Of a stretch of 64,000 nucleotides of DNA, positions 24,509 through 33,948 are shown piece after piece. Origin of the DNA: Chlamydiales bacterium (GTDB taxonomy: Bacteria > Chlamydiota > Chlamydiia > Chlamydiales > Rhabdochlamydiaceae). The notes below the pieces were generated by a model. It was not told the DNA's origin, searched no databases, and saw nothing but the letters and a program-made list of their open reading frames with translations. Numbering within the stretch: the first letter of the stretch is position 1; the number at the start of each line of letters is the position of its first letter. The position numbers and the translations under genes are program-made. Location: positions 62,001 through 126,000 of the forward strand of contig JACPOL010000005.1 of NCBI GenBank assembly GCA_016185065.1, in the 5' to 3' direction.

Positions 24509-27037
24509 CTACTTCTTCTCGGCGATGACGATCTCTTTTTTCGAGTCGTGGGTGACGAGGGCCTGGTCGATGAAGAGGAACTTATCTCCTTCGACTGAGA
24601 CGAGCCAGCTGCCGCCTTTGCCTGGATTCATCAGAAGCTTCTCTGCAAGTGGATCTTCCAGCTGCTGCTCGATCACGCGGCGTAGGGGGCGTGCTCCCAT
24701 CTCCGGTTGGAACCCTTTGTTCACGAGGAGGGCTTTCGCCTTCTCGTCGAGTGCCAAGAAGATGTTCTTGCGAGAGAGTCTCGCTTGGAGCTTCTTCACT
24801 TCGAGGTCGATGACGCTCAAGAGGTGTGTGCGATCAAGAGTTCTGAAGATCACAACGCCATCAAGTCTATTGATGAACTCTGGTTTGAATCCCTTTCTCA
24901 CGGCACCCTCGATCTTCTCCTGCATCGACTTAAAGTCGGGCATTCCCTCGGTTGAGCCGAAGCCCACTTCTGTCGAGCGGCGGATGAGATCAGCTCCCAA
25001 GTTGGAGGTGATGATGATGATCGTATTGCGGAAGTCGACCTTCCGGCCAAAAGAGTCTGTTAAACGTCCCTCTTCAAGAATCTGGAGCAGGACGTTCATC
25101 ACATCTGGATGAGCCTTCTCCACCTCGTCAAAGAGTACAACTGAGTAGGGTCTCTGGCGCACCTGTTCGGTGAGCTGGCCGCCCTCTTCGTGTCCTACGT
25201 AGCCTGGAGGCGAGCCCATGAGGCGCGAGACTGCAAACTTCTCCATGTACTCGGACATGTCGATCTGGATAAGTGCGTCTTCTCCGCCGAACATGTTGAT
25301 CGCAAGCTGCTTGGCAAGAAGCGTCTTTCCAACGCCTGTGGGGCCTAAGAATAGGAAGGCTCCAATGGGGCGGTTTGGATCTTTAATATCGGCGCGGCTT
25401 CTGCGGATTGCGCGGCAGACGGTGCTTACCGCCTCATCCTGGCCGATGATCATGCCTTTGAGGGCCTCTTCCATTTTGAGGACTTTTTCAGTCTCGCCTT
25501 CGGTCAAGCGGGTAATGGGGATGCCGGTCTGTTTAGCGACGATTGTCGCAACTTCTTCTTCATCGACGATGACCTGATGCTCCTCTTTCTTGCTCTCCCA
25601 CTCGTTGCGGATCTGCTGGAGATGATCTCGTAGATTCTTCTCCTTATCGCGCATCTTAGCAGCCTTCTCGTACTCTTGCTTGCTGATCGCCTCTTCTTTG
25701 CCGACTCTCACCTCTTCGATCTCAGCTTCATACTTGGTAATGTCTTGAGGCTGGTGCATCATCGCAATGCGCGCTTTAGCACCCGCTTCATCGAGCAGGT
25801 CGATCGCCTTATCCGGCAGGAACCTTCCTGTTAGGTAGCGATCGGATAGGAAGACGGCCGATTTGAGGGCGGCTTCTGTGTAGAGGCACTTGTGGTGCTC
25901 TTCATACTTGGCTTTAAGGCCCATCAGAATTGAAGTCGCCTCATCCACAGAAGGAGGAGCGACTAGAATTTTTTGGAAGCGTCTTTCAAGTGCTGCATCC
26001 TTTTCGATATGCTTTCTATACTCGTCTAGCGTGGTTGCACCGATACACTGAATCTCACCGCGAGAGAGAGCGGGCTTCAAAATGTTAGAGGCGTCGATTG
26101 CACCTTCAGCTGCACCTGCACCTACGATCGTGTGGAGCTCATCGATAAAGAGGAGGATGTTCCCATTCTTCTTGATCTCGTCCATCACCGCTTTAATGCG
26201 CTCTTCAAACTGGCCGCGGTATTTAGTGCCAGCGATCATGAGTGTAAGATCGAGCGAAATCAGCTTCTTCTTCGCGAGATTGTCGGGCACCTCTCCCTTT
26301 ACAATCGCATGAGCCAGTCCTTCTACAATCGCCGTCTTTCCAACTCCAGCCTCACCGATGAGTACAGGGTTGTTTTTGCGGCGGCGGCAGAGAATCAGAA
26401 TGAGGCGTTCGACCTCTTCCTTGCGGCCGATGACTGGATCGAGTTTGCCCTCGCGGCAGAGCTCTGTTAAGTCGTGGCCGTAGGCTTTTAAAGCTGGAGT
26501 CTTCTCGGGAGTTTGAGCTGCCTTCTCTTGAGGTTTTCCAGTTGGAGATGGAGCGTTAGGAGAGCTGCCGCTCATTCCCATCGGAGGCAGTTGCAGATTG
26601 AACGTTTCGAGCTCTTTCAGCACCTCTTTGCGGATATCTCTAAGGCTGACATTTAAGTTTTCGAGAACTTGCGCTGCAACGCCATCTGTCTGTCTGAGAA
26701 GCGCAAGCAGTAGGTGCTCTGTGCCGACGTAGTTGTGGTTAAGAGCGGCAGCCTCTTCGTTTGCAAATTCGAAAACTTTCTTCACTTTTCCAGTGAGAGC
26801 GGGATCGCCATAAACTTGAATCTCTGGACCGAAGCCGACAAGGCGCTCGACTTCAGCGCGCACAGTGTCATAGTCGAGATTGAAGTTTCTGAGAACGTTA
26901 ACAGCAATTCCCTGACCGAGCTTTAACAAGCCGAGCAGAACGTGTTCGGTTCCTAGATAGTTATGGTTAAGGCGCTGCGCCTCTTTTTTGGCGAGCTTAA
27001 TGACCTGTTTTGCGCGATTGGTGAATTTATCAAACAT
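24509..27037 (-). CDS. clpC: ATP-dependent Clp protease ATP-binding subunit ClpC
   Basis: ClpC is the hexameric unfoldase that feeds substrates to ClpP. The 842-residue protein has two N-terminal Clp-N repeats (1-145), a linker, and AAA module 1 with '[15 protein letters not shown]' and '[13 protein letters not shown]'. A UVR-type coiled coil in the middle ('[14 protein letters not shown]') marks it as ClpC rather than ClpA or ClpB. AAA module 2 has '[15 protein letters not shown]' and '[13 protein letters not shown]', followed by the D2-small domain. No clpP lies nearby. The upstream gap to 27304 is strongly AT-rich and holds the divergent promoters. Synteny with mnmA and lplA matches Chlamydia CT285-CT287 as remembered. 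Confidence 0.96.
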   Translation of the reverse strand: MFDKFTNRAKQVIKLAKKEAQRLNHNYLGTEHVLLGLLKLGQGIAVNVLRNFNLDYDTVRAEVERLVGFGPEIQVYGDPALTGKVKKVFEFANEEAAALNHNYVGTEHLLLALLRQTDGVAAQVLENLNVSLRDIRKEVLKELETFNLQLPPMGMSGSSPNAPSPTGKPQEKAAQTPEKTPALKAYGHDLTELCREGKLDPVIGRKEEVERLILILCRRRKNNPVLIGEAGVGKTAIVEGLAHAIVKGEVPDNLAKKKLISLDLTLMIAGTKYRGQFEERIKAVMDEIKKNGNILLFIDELHTIVGAGAAEGAIDASNILKPALSRGEIQCIGATTLDEYRKHIEKDAALERRFQKILVAPPSVDEATSILMGLKAKYEEHHKCLYTEAALKSAVFLSDRYLTGRFLPDKAIDLLDEAGAKARIAMMHQPQDITKYEAEIEEVRVGKEEAISKQEYEKAAKMRDKEKNLRDHLQQIRNEWESKKEEHQVIVDEEEVATIVAKQTGIPITRLTEGETEKVLKMEEALKGMIIGQDEAVSTVCRAIRRSRADIKDPNRPIGAFLFLGPTGVGKTLLAKQLAINMFGGEDALIQIDMSEYMEKFAVSRLMGSPPGYVGHEEGGQLTEQVRQRPYSVVLFDEVEKAHPDVMNVLLQILEEGRLTDSFGRKVDFRNTIIIITSNLGADLIRRSTEVGFGSTEGMPDFKSMQEKIEGAVRKGFKPEFINRLDGVVIFRTLDRTHLLSVIDLEVKKLQARLSRKNIFLALDEKAKALLVNKGFQPEMGARPLRRVIEQQLEDPLAEKLLMNPGKGGSWLVSVEGDKFLFIDQALVTHDSKKEIVIAEKK

Positions 27038-27304
27038 AGTGCTAACCCTATTAACCGGCTGTTACCGTTATTCTAAGAGCCCTGCCCATTTATGGCAAAC
27101 AAGCGAAGCAGACTCAATTTACTTTATGTAAAGTAATTATTTTAAATTTGAATACATTAATTCATTATTTATTATATTTAATTATAATTAATTAATCAAA
27201 AAATTAATCTTTATAAACAAAATAATTGGGTTTTTTACACAGAGATGGGGTTGCACTATTTGGAGGTTTTTGCGATTCTCCTGGTTTTAACCTTGGAGGG
27301 TGTC

Positions 27305-27547
27305 ATGGCGGTAGGAAGCGAGGAGTTGGTAGTAGGCGCTCTTTTTCAGCATTATAAGGGTAAAAAATACAAGATCCTAGCCATCGGCATGCATACGGAG
27401 GAGTATGAGCCCTACGTGGTCTATGAGGGGCAGTATTTCTGCGAAAAGTTTGGCGATCATCCAGTCTGGGTGCGCCCTTTAAAGATGTTTTTTGAAACCG
27501 TAGAGTTTGAGGGGAGAGAAGTTCCTCGATTTAAGCGATGCACCTAA
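27305..27547 (+). CDS. DUF1653 family small protein
   Basis: The 80-residue product starts at ATG 27305, which follows GGAGG with six bases between. The open frame upstream to 27245 has no such site. The sequence fits DUF1653: 'LVVGALFQHYKGKKYKILAIG', 'TEEYEPYVVYEGQY' and 'VWVRPLKMFFETVE'. The domain is a small beta barrel of unknown role found across bacteria, sometimes fused to other enzymes. The 3' end overlaps lplA by ten bases, so the two are co-translated. I infer no specific function. Confidence 0.82.
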   Translation: MAVGSEELVVGALFQHYKGKKYKILAIGMHTEEYEPYVVYEGQYFCEKFGDHPVWVRPLKMFFETVEFEGREVPRFKRCT

Positions 27548-28248
27548 AAGTCATCGACACGGGCCGTTCAAGCGCTGAAAGGAACATGCAGCTAGACGCC
27601 CAGATGCTAGACTCTCTTGAAGCGGATGCGATTCTGCACTTTTACGAGTGGGAAAGGGAGTCTCTGACCTATGGCTACTTCGCAGATCCTGCTAAACTGC
27701 TCGATCTGAAGCGGGTGCAAGCAGAGGGGATCGATCTCGCCCGGCGGCCGACTGGCGGCGGAGTCGTCTTCCATCTCTGGGATCTCGCTTTTTCAGTCTT
27801 GATCCCTTCTACCTCTCCCTACTTTTCTTTGAATACACTCGATAACTACGCCTTCATTAATAATGCGGTTTTAAAAGCAGTTGAGCAGTTCTTAGGAGGT
27901 AAAGAGAGTTTTAAACTCACGCCGGAGGATGGGGTGGCTCTCGATGAGAGCTGCAACAGCTTCTGCATGGCAAAGCCTACTAAGTATGATCTTGTTCTTG
28001 GAGGCAGAAAGCTTGCCGGGGCTGCCCAGCGCAAGCGAAAACAGGGGTTTCTCCACCAGGGGACGATCGCTCTTATCATGCCTCCCGAGCCTCTTCTCCG
28101 CTCCCTCCTCCTCCCAGAGGCTAAGGTTGCGGAGGCGATTCTGGCCCACACCTATCCGCTGCTCGGCCAAGAGGCCACCCCATCGCAAATGGCTCAAGCA
28201 AAGAAAGAGTTGCGTCAGTTCTTGGAAAATTCACTTAAAACATGTTAA
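27538..28248 (+). CDS. lplA: Lipoate-protein ligase A family protein
   Basis: This cytosolic enzyme attaches lipoate (or octanoate) to the lysine of lipoyl domains such as GcvH and the E2 subunits. The 236-residue protein has the family fold with 'ARRPTGGGVVFHLWDLAFSVLI' (nucleotide/lipoyl-binding loop) and 'DLVLGGRKLAGAAQRKRKQGFLHQG' containing the catalytic Lys. The C-terminal accessory domain of E. coli LplA is absent, so it may need a partner or be an octanoyltransferase-like member. A GcvH gene about 5 kb downstream is a likely client. From memory it corresponds to CT285. Confidence 0.85.
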   Translation: MHLKVIDTGRSSAERNMQLDAQMLDSLEADAILHFYEWERESLTYGYFADPAKLLDLKRVQAEGIDLARRPTGGGVVFHLWDLAFSVLIPSTSPYFSLNTLDNYAFINNAVLKAVEQFLGGKESFKLTPEDGVALDESCNSFCMAKPTKYDLVLGGRKLAGAAQRKRKQGFLHQGTIALIMPPEPLLRSLLLPEAKVAEAILAHTYPLLGQEATPSQMAQAKKELRQFLENSLKTC

Positions 28249-28279
28249 TTTGTTTCTCTCATAACGGAGAGACATTTTA

Positions 28280-29794
28280 ATGAAAAAGACAGCGATTGAG
28301 CCGACTCGTGAAGAGAACTATCCAGAATGGTTTCAGCAGGTGGTCCGCGCAGCGGATCTAGCTGAACACTCGCCCGTGCGCGGCTGTATGGTGATCAAAC
28401 CCTGGGGGTATGGAATCTGGGAGAACATGCAGCGCGTGCTCGATGGCATGTTCAAAGCGACAGGCCACCAGAACGCCTACTTTCCTCTCTTCATTCCGCT
28501 CAGCTTTCTGGAAAAAGAAGCGCAGCACGTCGAAGGCTTTGCTAAAGAGTGCGCTGTCGTCACCCACCACCGTTTGGAAAAGGGCAAAGATGGCAAGCTC
28601 ATTCCCGCTGGTCCTCTGGAAGAGCCGCTCATCGTCCGTCCGACTTCTGAGACGATCATCGGTGAGATGTTCTCCAAGTGGGTGACCTCCTACCGCGACC
28701 TTCCTCTGCTCATCAACCAGTGGGCAAACGTCGTCCGCTGGGAGATGCGCACCCGCCTCTTCCTCCGTACCACCGAGTTTCTCTGGCAAGAGGGACACAC
28801 AGCTCACGCGACTCGTCAAGAGGCTGAAGAGGAGACGATGCGCATGCTTCACACCTATGAGGAGTTCGCGCAAAAATATCTCGCCATCCCTGTAATTAAA
28901 GGGGAGAAGACAGAGAAGGAGCGCTTCCCTGGCGCCGTTTCAACTTATTGCATCGAGATGATGATGCAAGATCGCAAGGCGCTGCAGGGAGGAACCTCCC
29001 ACTTTTTAGGTCAGAACTTTTCGCGGGTCTCAAAAATTCAGTTCCGCGATGCTGAAGGCAAAGAGGAGTTTGCTTGGACAACCTCTTGGGGATGCTCGAC
29101 TCGTCTTGTTGGCGCGCTCATCATGTCGCACAGCGATGATGATGGTCTTATCCTGCCTCCTAAAATCGCATCTGCACATATCGTCATTCTGCCTGTAATT
29201 CACAAGCCTGAGAGCAAGCAGGAGGTCCTCGGCTACTGCCACAGTCTCGCGGGCGAGCTCCGCCATATCCATTACGATGGACGCCCACTCACTGTTCTAG
29301 TTGACGAGCGCGAGATGGGTGGAGGAGATAAGCTCTGGTCGTGGGTGAAGAAGGGTGTTCCTCTTCGTTTAGAGATCGGCCCTCGCGACATCGCAAATGG
29401 AAAGCTTAGCCTCTTCAGACGAGACCGCCCTGCAAGAGAAGCAATTGGTATCACTCGCCAAGAGCTCAGCTCAACAGTCACCTCTATTCTCGACGAGATT
29501 CAGAATGGCCTTTTCGAGCGTGCGCTCAGCATGCGCACTGCGCATATGAAGAAGATCGACTCTAAAAAGGAGTTTTACGACTTCTTCACTCCAAAAAATG
29601 AGGAGAAGCCCGAGATTCATGGTGGCTTCGCCTACACCCACTGGTGCGGAGAGCGGGCCGTTGAAGATGAGATTCAAGAGAAGCTCGGCGTGACCATTCG
29701 CTGCATCCCTCTAGACGCCGAAAAAGAAGAGGGCATCTGCCCCTTCACCGGCAAAAAGAGCCCCCAGCGCGTCATCTTCGCCAAATCCTACTAA
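28280..29794 (+). CDS. proS: Prolyl-tRNA synthetase, archaeal/eukaryote-like type
   Basis: The enzyme charges tRNA-Pro. The 504-residue protein lacks the large editing insertion of bacterial ProRS. Class II motif 2 appears in 'VVRWEMRTRLFLRTTEFLWQEGHTAH' and motif 3 in 'TTSWGCSTRLVGALIMSHSDDDGLILP'. An anticodon-binding domain follows, then the extra C-terminal zinc-type domain ('EEGICPFTGKKSPQ') ending in a terminal Tyr, which is diagnostic of the archaeal/eukaryote-like class. The AlaX-like editing domain is absent. My memory is that Chlamydia uses the bacterial-type enzyme of about 580 residues (CT393), so this copy may reflect gene replacement. It begins 31 bp after lplA behind a GGAGAG site. 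Confidence 0.93.
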   Translation: MKKTAIEPTREENYPEWFQQVVRAADLAEHSPVRGCMVIKPWGYGIWENMQRVLDGMFKATGHQNAYFPLFIPLSFLEKEAQHVEGFAKECAVVTHHRLEKGKDGKLIPAGPLEEPLIVRPTSETIIGEMFSKWVTSYRDLPLLINQWANVVRWEMRTRLFLRTTEFLWQEGHTAHATRQEAEEETMRMLHTYEEFAQKYLAIPVIKGEKTEKERFPGAVSTYCIEMMMQDRKALQGGTSHFLGQNFSRVSKIQFRDAEGKEEFAWTTSWGCSTRLVGALIMSHSDDDGLILPPKIASAHIVILPVIHKPESKQEVLGYCHSLAGELRHIHYDGRPLTVLVDEREMGGGDKLWSWVKKGVPLRLEIGPRDIANGKLSLFRRDRPAREAIGITRQELSSTVTSILDEIQNGLFERALSMRTAHMKKIDSKKEFYDFFTPKNEEKPEIHGGFAYTHWCGERAVEDEIQEKLGVTIRCIPLDAEKEEGICPFTGKKSPQRVIFAKSY

Positions 29795-29820
29795 ATAGAG
29801 TTTAAATTTTTTGTAGGCTG

Positions 29821-30357
29821 AATAGACATGTCGGGGGTCTAGGTGAAAGCTTCGCTTTCTCTCGGGGCCTCCCCGCGACCCTCTTGCGCTTCACCTCGCT
29901 TTGCCAAATCGCGTCCTCGGAGAAGGGGCGTACCTCTGTACGACCCCTGACGCGCTTGCCGCGCTTCTCCTGCGGTGCAATTTTGCTGTGCGATCTGAAT
30001 CGAAGGGCTGCTCGAGGCGCTCATCCCACTTCCTTCGTTGTGGGTCCCTTTCGCGTCCAGTCGCAGGGCTAGGCAAAGAGTTTGAAGAGAAAGGTCTTCA
30101 GTCTCTTTATCTGCAACTGCGACTGGACGCGAAAGGGGCCCCGCACCCGAGACGTTAGTCCGGCGGGGAATGAGCGCCTTGAGCAGCCGATCGATTCAGA
30201 TCGCAAAGCAAAACCGTAGCGCAGAAAAGCCGGCCAGGCGTACAGGGTAGGGCAGTGGCCCACTCTGTTTTCGAGCACATGGTTTGGCAAAGCGAGGTGA
30301 AGCGCAAGGTGGCCCAAGGGAGGTGTGGCGAAGCGCACACCATCCGACATGTCTATT
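29821..30357. repeat. Large imperfect palindrome, family G copy 1 (about 535 bp)
   Basis: Terminal inverted repeats atagacatgtcgg and ccgacatgtctat frame nested inverted segments. These include cgcttcacctcgctttgcca with its complement near 30285 and cgcgtccagtcgca with its complement near 30120. Short open frames on both strands are by-products of the palindrome. A partial copy lies at 48721-49038. It has no transposase and looks like a non-autonomous (MITE-like) element. Confidence 0.8.
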
Positions 30358-30465
30358 TAGGACTTGAATAGGTTCGGTAAAAACTTCTAATGAAAATAAG
30401 TTTTTGTTTTTAGGAGTGGAAAGAAAATCGGGGGGGCATATTATAGGGATAGGAGGACGTGAAAT

Positions 30466-30591
30466 ATGCTAGTCTACCTTCTGGCACACCTGCTGCCTGA
30501 TCAGAAGCTCCCTTCTTCGGAAGCTCTTCTCAAGGCTCTCGGTCGTGTAAAACCAAAAAAAAACCTTCTCGCCCTTTTAAAGATTAAATAA
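30466..30591 (+). CDS. Small ORF with strong ribosome site, 41 aa
   Basis: ATG 30466 follows AGGAGG with nine bases between. The 41-codon frame encodes a leucine-rich N-terminus (MLVYLLAHLLPDQ), then a basic C-terminal part (GRVKPKKNLLALLKIK). I recognise no family. The gap between the large palindrome and the PpiD-like gene otherwise shows nothing. It may be a genuine small protein or a leader of the downstream gene, 43 bp away. Confidence 0.4.
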   Translation: MLVYLLAHLLPDQKLPSSEALLKALGRVKPKKNLLALLKIK

Positions 30592-30634
30592 TCCGGCTAC
30601 ACTCCTCGTTTCTTTATAGAAGACTGGAGTGGCT

Positions 30635-32944
30635 ATGCTTAGATTTTTCCGAAAACATCAGCGCGTTTTCTTCATCATCGTCATCATTTTTATTATCGTT
30701 TCGTTCCTATTCGCAGGAACCCTCTCTCCGTTTTTAACAAGCGAAGAGGTTAAGGATGAGGTAATTGGAAAGACAGTCGATGGCTCCGATCTCTCAAAAA
30801 GGGAGGTGGATGAGCTGGTCTATTTTCTCTCAGCCGCCGCTCCTGACTCTCTTTTTTCTGGAAAAAACAGAACCCTTAACCTCCTGAATGATGATGTGGT
30901 GCGGAAGGACTTTCTCGCCACCGGGCTTGGAGAGACGATCTCAAACAGATTTTTTGATAAGTTAAAGCCCGAGCTCGATGAGAAGCTCCTAAAAGTCAGG
31001 AACTCAAATTTCTACGTGCATCCCGAAGCGCCAGAAATCAGCGCGGTAGGGGTCTGGCAGCAGTTCCAGCCCGAAGCGTTTCAGGTGATCTCTCTTTTAA
31101 GAAGCGCAAAAGCAGCAGATCAGAATTTTCTGGGACTTCTCTCCAGACTCTGCGTTCAACAGCTCAACCTGCCTAGCGAGATGGTAAGACGCGTTCTTTT
31201 CTATCAGCAGAATCAACGGTCTGCTGTTCGCCCCGATGAGAGCTTGAATTATGCCAATTTGCACCTCTTTGGATTTGAGACGATAGAGGACTGGCTAGGA
31301 AGAGGCTATCTCCAGCTGATCTCTGAATATATCATCAACGCGGCAAAGGTCGCAGAGAAGCGCGGCCTCTCGATCTCAAATGATGAGGCGCGCACTGAAC
31401 TTCTGAAAAATCTTCAGAAGGGCCTTGCAACTGCAAACATAAAAGAGAGTCCCACTTACGAAGATGCGAAAGCATTTTTTGGTCAGCAGCTGCGCATGCT
31501 CGGTTTCGACGAGGGCCGCGCGATCAAGCTGTGGAAGAAGGTGATGCTGATGCGCCGCCTCTCAGCAGATGTGGGGAGATCGATGCAGGTAGACTCTCTT
31601 CCATTTAACGCCTTTAGCGTTTATGCAAACGAGGGAGCAGAGGTCGAAGAGTACTCTCCAGCCGATAGCTTGCGTCTGAGAAATTTTCGCTCGCTTCTCA
31701 AATATCAGTACTATGTAGAAGGGGTGATGGGAGTCTCTCGCTCCAGCCTCTATCTACCCAGACAGCTGCCATCTGTTCAAGAGGTTGAAAAGAGGGCTCC
31801 TGAGCTTGTAAGACGCCAGTGTAAACTCGAGTGGCGCGAAGTGAAAAAGGAGGCTGTAGCTCAGCGGATCACAATAAAAGAGACCTGGCAGTGGCAGGGT
31901 GAGGATAAGAACTGGCAGACTCTGCAAGCTCAATTTCCACAACTCTCAAAAGAGCAGACGAGAAGCGCAGCAGGTCGCATGGCGCTGCTCGATAGTTTAA
32001 ATCCAAAAGAGCGTCTAAAAATCGACCAGTTCACACGCATTAGAATCGTCGACGCACATCCTGAGTGGATTGCAGATGCCTTTGAGCGCGCGCCGATTCA
32101 GCGAGTAGAAAGGGGAGTGCGTCTCAAGGGAGAGGAGCTTCCTTTCCTTTCGACAATCTCCGCAGCAGCGCTAATCGAGAAGCTATCAGAAACTTCAACG
32201 CTATCTCTTGTTTCAGCAGATGAGGAGAGCTTATATCGCATCAAGTCGATTGAGATCGCTCCTCAAAATGAGATTCTCACATTTATTACAGCCTCATCGG
32301 ATGGAACGCTTGATAGACTTGTGGACGCTCGTCTAGAAGAGGCCTATCCAGAGATCCGCAAGAAGAATCCCTCTCTCTTTCAACTTTCAAACGGAGAGTG
32401 GAAGCCGCTTCAGAGCGTAAGCGATCAAGTTGGAGCTCTTCTTTATGCGCCGCTTCTCAAAGCAATTGAAGAGGAGTGGAAGCAGACCGGGCACACTCTC
32501 TCTGAAAAAGAGGGAAACCAGCCGCTCGAGTTTTACGCAACTCGTCGCCACTACGCATGGATGCGTGAGATGAGAGCAAGAGTGATCTCTTCTCCAGAGG
32601 ATCAGAGTTTAATACAGACAGGATCGAGCTTTGAGGATCAGTGGAAACTTAAAAAGAGTCAGCGCTCGATTAGGAAGTGGGAGCGCTCTCCCTTTTCCAA
32701 AGAAGAAGTTCTTGCTCTGCCTCAAGGGGGCTGGTCTTCTGTTGGAGTGGGCTTCCTCGGAGAGCTCGGCTTTTGCAAGATGAAGGGCCGCACAAGTGCA
32801 ACAGAACTCACTCAAGAAGAGAAGAACGAGATCCAGGAGAATCTATCGCGCGAGACGAGCAGGAAATTCATGGGAGAGCTTCTTAATCAGATGATCGAGA
32901 AGAGAGCGATTGGCGAAAATATTTTACCCAATAGAGCTGTTTAA
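30635..32944 (+). CDS. PpiD/SurA-N-like membrane-anchored periplasmic folding factor
   Basis: The protein has about 769 residues from ATG 30635 (GGAG five bases ahead; GTG 30629 is an alternative). A single N-terminal anchor 'RVFFIIVIIFIIVSFLFAG' is preceded by basic residues, like PpiD, placing the rest in the periplasm. Residues about 50-330 are helical and resemble the SurA N-terminal/PpiD chaperone region ('DEVIGKTVDGSDLSKREVDEL'). The C-terminal half is charged and shows no recognisable parvulin active site, so it may be a chaperone without isomerase activity. The stop overlaps the next start (TAATG). Chlamydiae keep a lineage-specific version of this protein. Confidence 0.65.
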   Translation: MLRFFRKHQRVFFIIVIIFIIVSFLFAGTLSPFLTSEEVKDEVIGKTVDGSDLSKREVDELVYFLSAAAPDSLFSGKNRTLNLLNDDVVRKDFLATGLGETISNRFFDKLKPELDEKLLKVRNSNFYVHPEAPEISAVGVWQQFQPEAFQVISLLRSAKAADQNFLGLLSRLCVQQLNLPSEMVRRVLFYQQNQRSAVRPDESLNYANLHLFGFETIEDWLGRGYLQLISEYIINAAKVAEKRGLSISNDEARTELLKNLQKGLATANIKESPTYEDAKAFFGQQLRMLGFDEGRAIKLWKKVMLMRRLSADVGRSMQVDSLPFNAFSVYANEGAEVEEYSPADSLRLRNFRSLLKYQYYVEGVMGVSRSSLYLPRQLPSVQEVEKRAPELVRRQCKLEWREVKKEAVAQRITIKETWQWQGEDKNWQTLQAQFPQLSKEQTRSAAGRMALLDSLNPKERLKIDQFTRIRIVDAHPEWIADAFERAPIQRVERGVRLKGEELPFLSTISAAALIEKLSETSTLSLVSADEESLYRIKSIEIAPQNEILTFITASSDGTLDRLVDARLEEAYPEIRKKNPSLFQLSNGEWKPLQSVSDQVGALLYAPLLKAIEEEWKQTGHTLSEKEGNQPLEFYATRRHYAWMREMRARVISSPEDQSLIQTGSSFEDQWKLKKSQRSIRKWERSPFSKEEVLALPQGGWSSVGVGFLGELGFCKMKGRTSATELTQEEKNEIQENLSRETSRKFMGELLNQMIEKRAIGENILPNRAV

Positions 32945-33585
32945 TGAGAAATTATGATGATGGTCTTTTAGACCAGATCGAGCCGCTCTCTCCGCTGGAT
33001 TTTTTCGCTCTCTCATTTGAGATCGAGTATGCAAAGGCCTTCCGCCGGCTCTCTCCTCTCCCCTCCACAACCCCCTTTTTGGGCGAGGAGAAGTTTGCTG
33101 AGGTCTCCATGGGATGGAATGAGGAGGCTCTTCTCATTGAAGTGAGTGTGGATAAGCCCTTCGAAGAGTGCTTCTTTCCTCAACTGAGCCAGGGAGATGC
33201 TGTCGAACTATTTTTCGACACGCGCGATCTGAAATCAGCAGGTTTTTTAACCCGCTTCTGCCACCACTTTGTGATCCTTCCGAAGGAGGTGGGTGAGATT
33301 CGAGTGCAGGAGCTGACCCGCTTCCGCACAGAGGATACCCACCCTCTCTGCGATCCAGAGGAGATCGAGGTGAAAGCGGATTTCGGACGCAAAAAATACA
33401 CGCTGCAAATAACGATTCCCTCCAATTGTTTGCATGGATATGATCCGGCTTCTTTTGATCGTTTGGGATTGACCTACCGCATTCACAGATTCAAGGGGAG
33501 TCCGCAGCATTTTTCCGTCTCCTCTCGCTACTATTCGATCGAACAAGAAGCGGCTCTCTGGAGCAGCGTTAAACTGAAGAAATAA
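32944..33585 (+). CDS. Conserved chlamydial protein with CBM9-like beta-sandwich
   Basis: The 213-residue protein starts one base inside the preceding stop. The central part reads like a carbohydrate-binding-module-9 type sandwich: 'VSMGWNEEALLIEVSVDKPFEECFF', 'GDAVELFFDTRDLKS' and 'KKYTLQITIPSNCLHGYD'. No signal peptide or membrane segment is present, so a cytosolic role is likely despite the fold. From its position before gcvH it should correspond to CT283. Function is unknown; the CBM9 resemblance is by pattern only. Confidence 0.7.
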   Translation: MRNYDDGLLDQIEPLSPLDFFALSFEIEYAKAFRRLSPLPSTTPFLGEEKFAEVSMGWNEEALLIEVSVDKPFEECFFPQLSQGDAVELFFDTRDLKSAGFLTRFCHHFVILPKEVGEIRVQELTRFRTEDTHPLCDPEEIEVKADFGRKKYTLQITIPSNCLHGYDPASFDRLGLTYRIHRFKGSPQHFSVSSRYYSIEQEAALWSSVKLKK

Positions 33586-33588
33586 GAT

Positions 33589-33948
33589 ATGAAGTTCACA
33601 CCATCGCACGAGTGGATCCGCTTAGAAGGAACCGAGATCGGAGTTGTAGGAATCACCCAGCAGGCTCAGACAGAGCTTGGAGAAGTGGTCTACATCGAGC
33701 TTCCCATCGTTGGCAAAAGAGTGAAAGCGGGCGATGAGGTCGCTGTGCTCGAATCGACGAAGGCGGCAGCCGACATCTACTCTCCTGTTTCTGGTGAGAT
33801 CGTCGAGATCAACACGCAACTTAAAGATGCTTCGGAAAAGATCAACACCTCTCCTGAATCTGAAGGCTGGCTGTTTAAGATTAAGCTTGTAAATCCCGCA
33901 GAACTAGAGCTGCTTCTAGATCGCAAAAGCTACATCGCACTATTATGA
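33589..33948 (+). CDS. gcvH: Glycine cleavage system H-like lipoyl protein
   Basis: The 119-residue protein matches GcvH throughout: 'HEWIRLEGTEIGVVGITQQAQTELGEVVYIELP' and 'VAVLESTKAAADIYSPVSGEIVEIN', with the lipoyl Lys at residue 58. In most bacteria it shuttles the aminomethyl group in glycine cleavage. Chlamydiae keep GcvH without the full complex, and a role in lipoate relay has been suggested. No gcvT or gcvP is present here. LplA at 27.5 kb is the likely modifying enzyme. Its stop overlaps the start of the next gene by four bases. Confidence 0.93.
   Translation: MKFTPSHEWIRLEGTEIGVVGITQQAQTELGEVVYIELPIVGKRVKAGDEVAVLESTKAAADIYSPVSGEIVEINTQLKDASEKINTSPESEGWLFKIKLVNPAELELLLDRKSYIALL

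Noticed and set aside
24360-25112. Long plus-strand frame over the 3' end of clpC
   Set aside because: It is antisense to conserved ClpC codons and begins inside a palindromic repeat.
29884-30350. Several 60-90 residue open frames on both strands between proS and the PpiD-like gene
   Set aside because: They are mirror images produced by the long palindrome, with no ribosome sites and no protein-like motifs.
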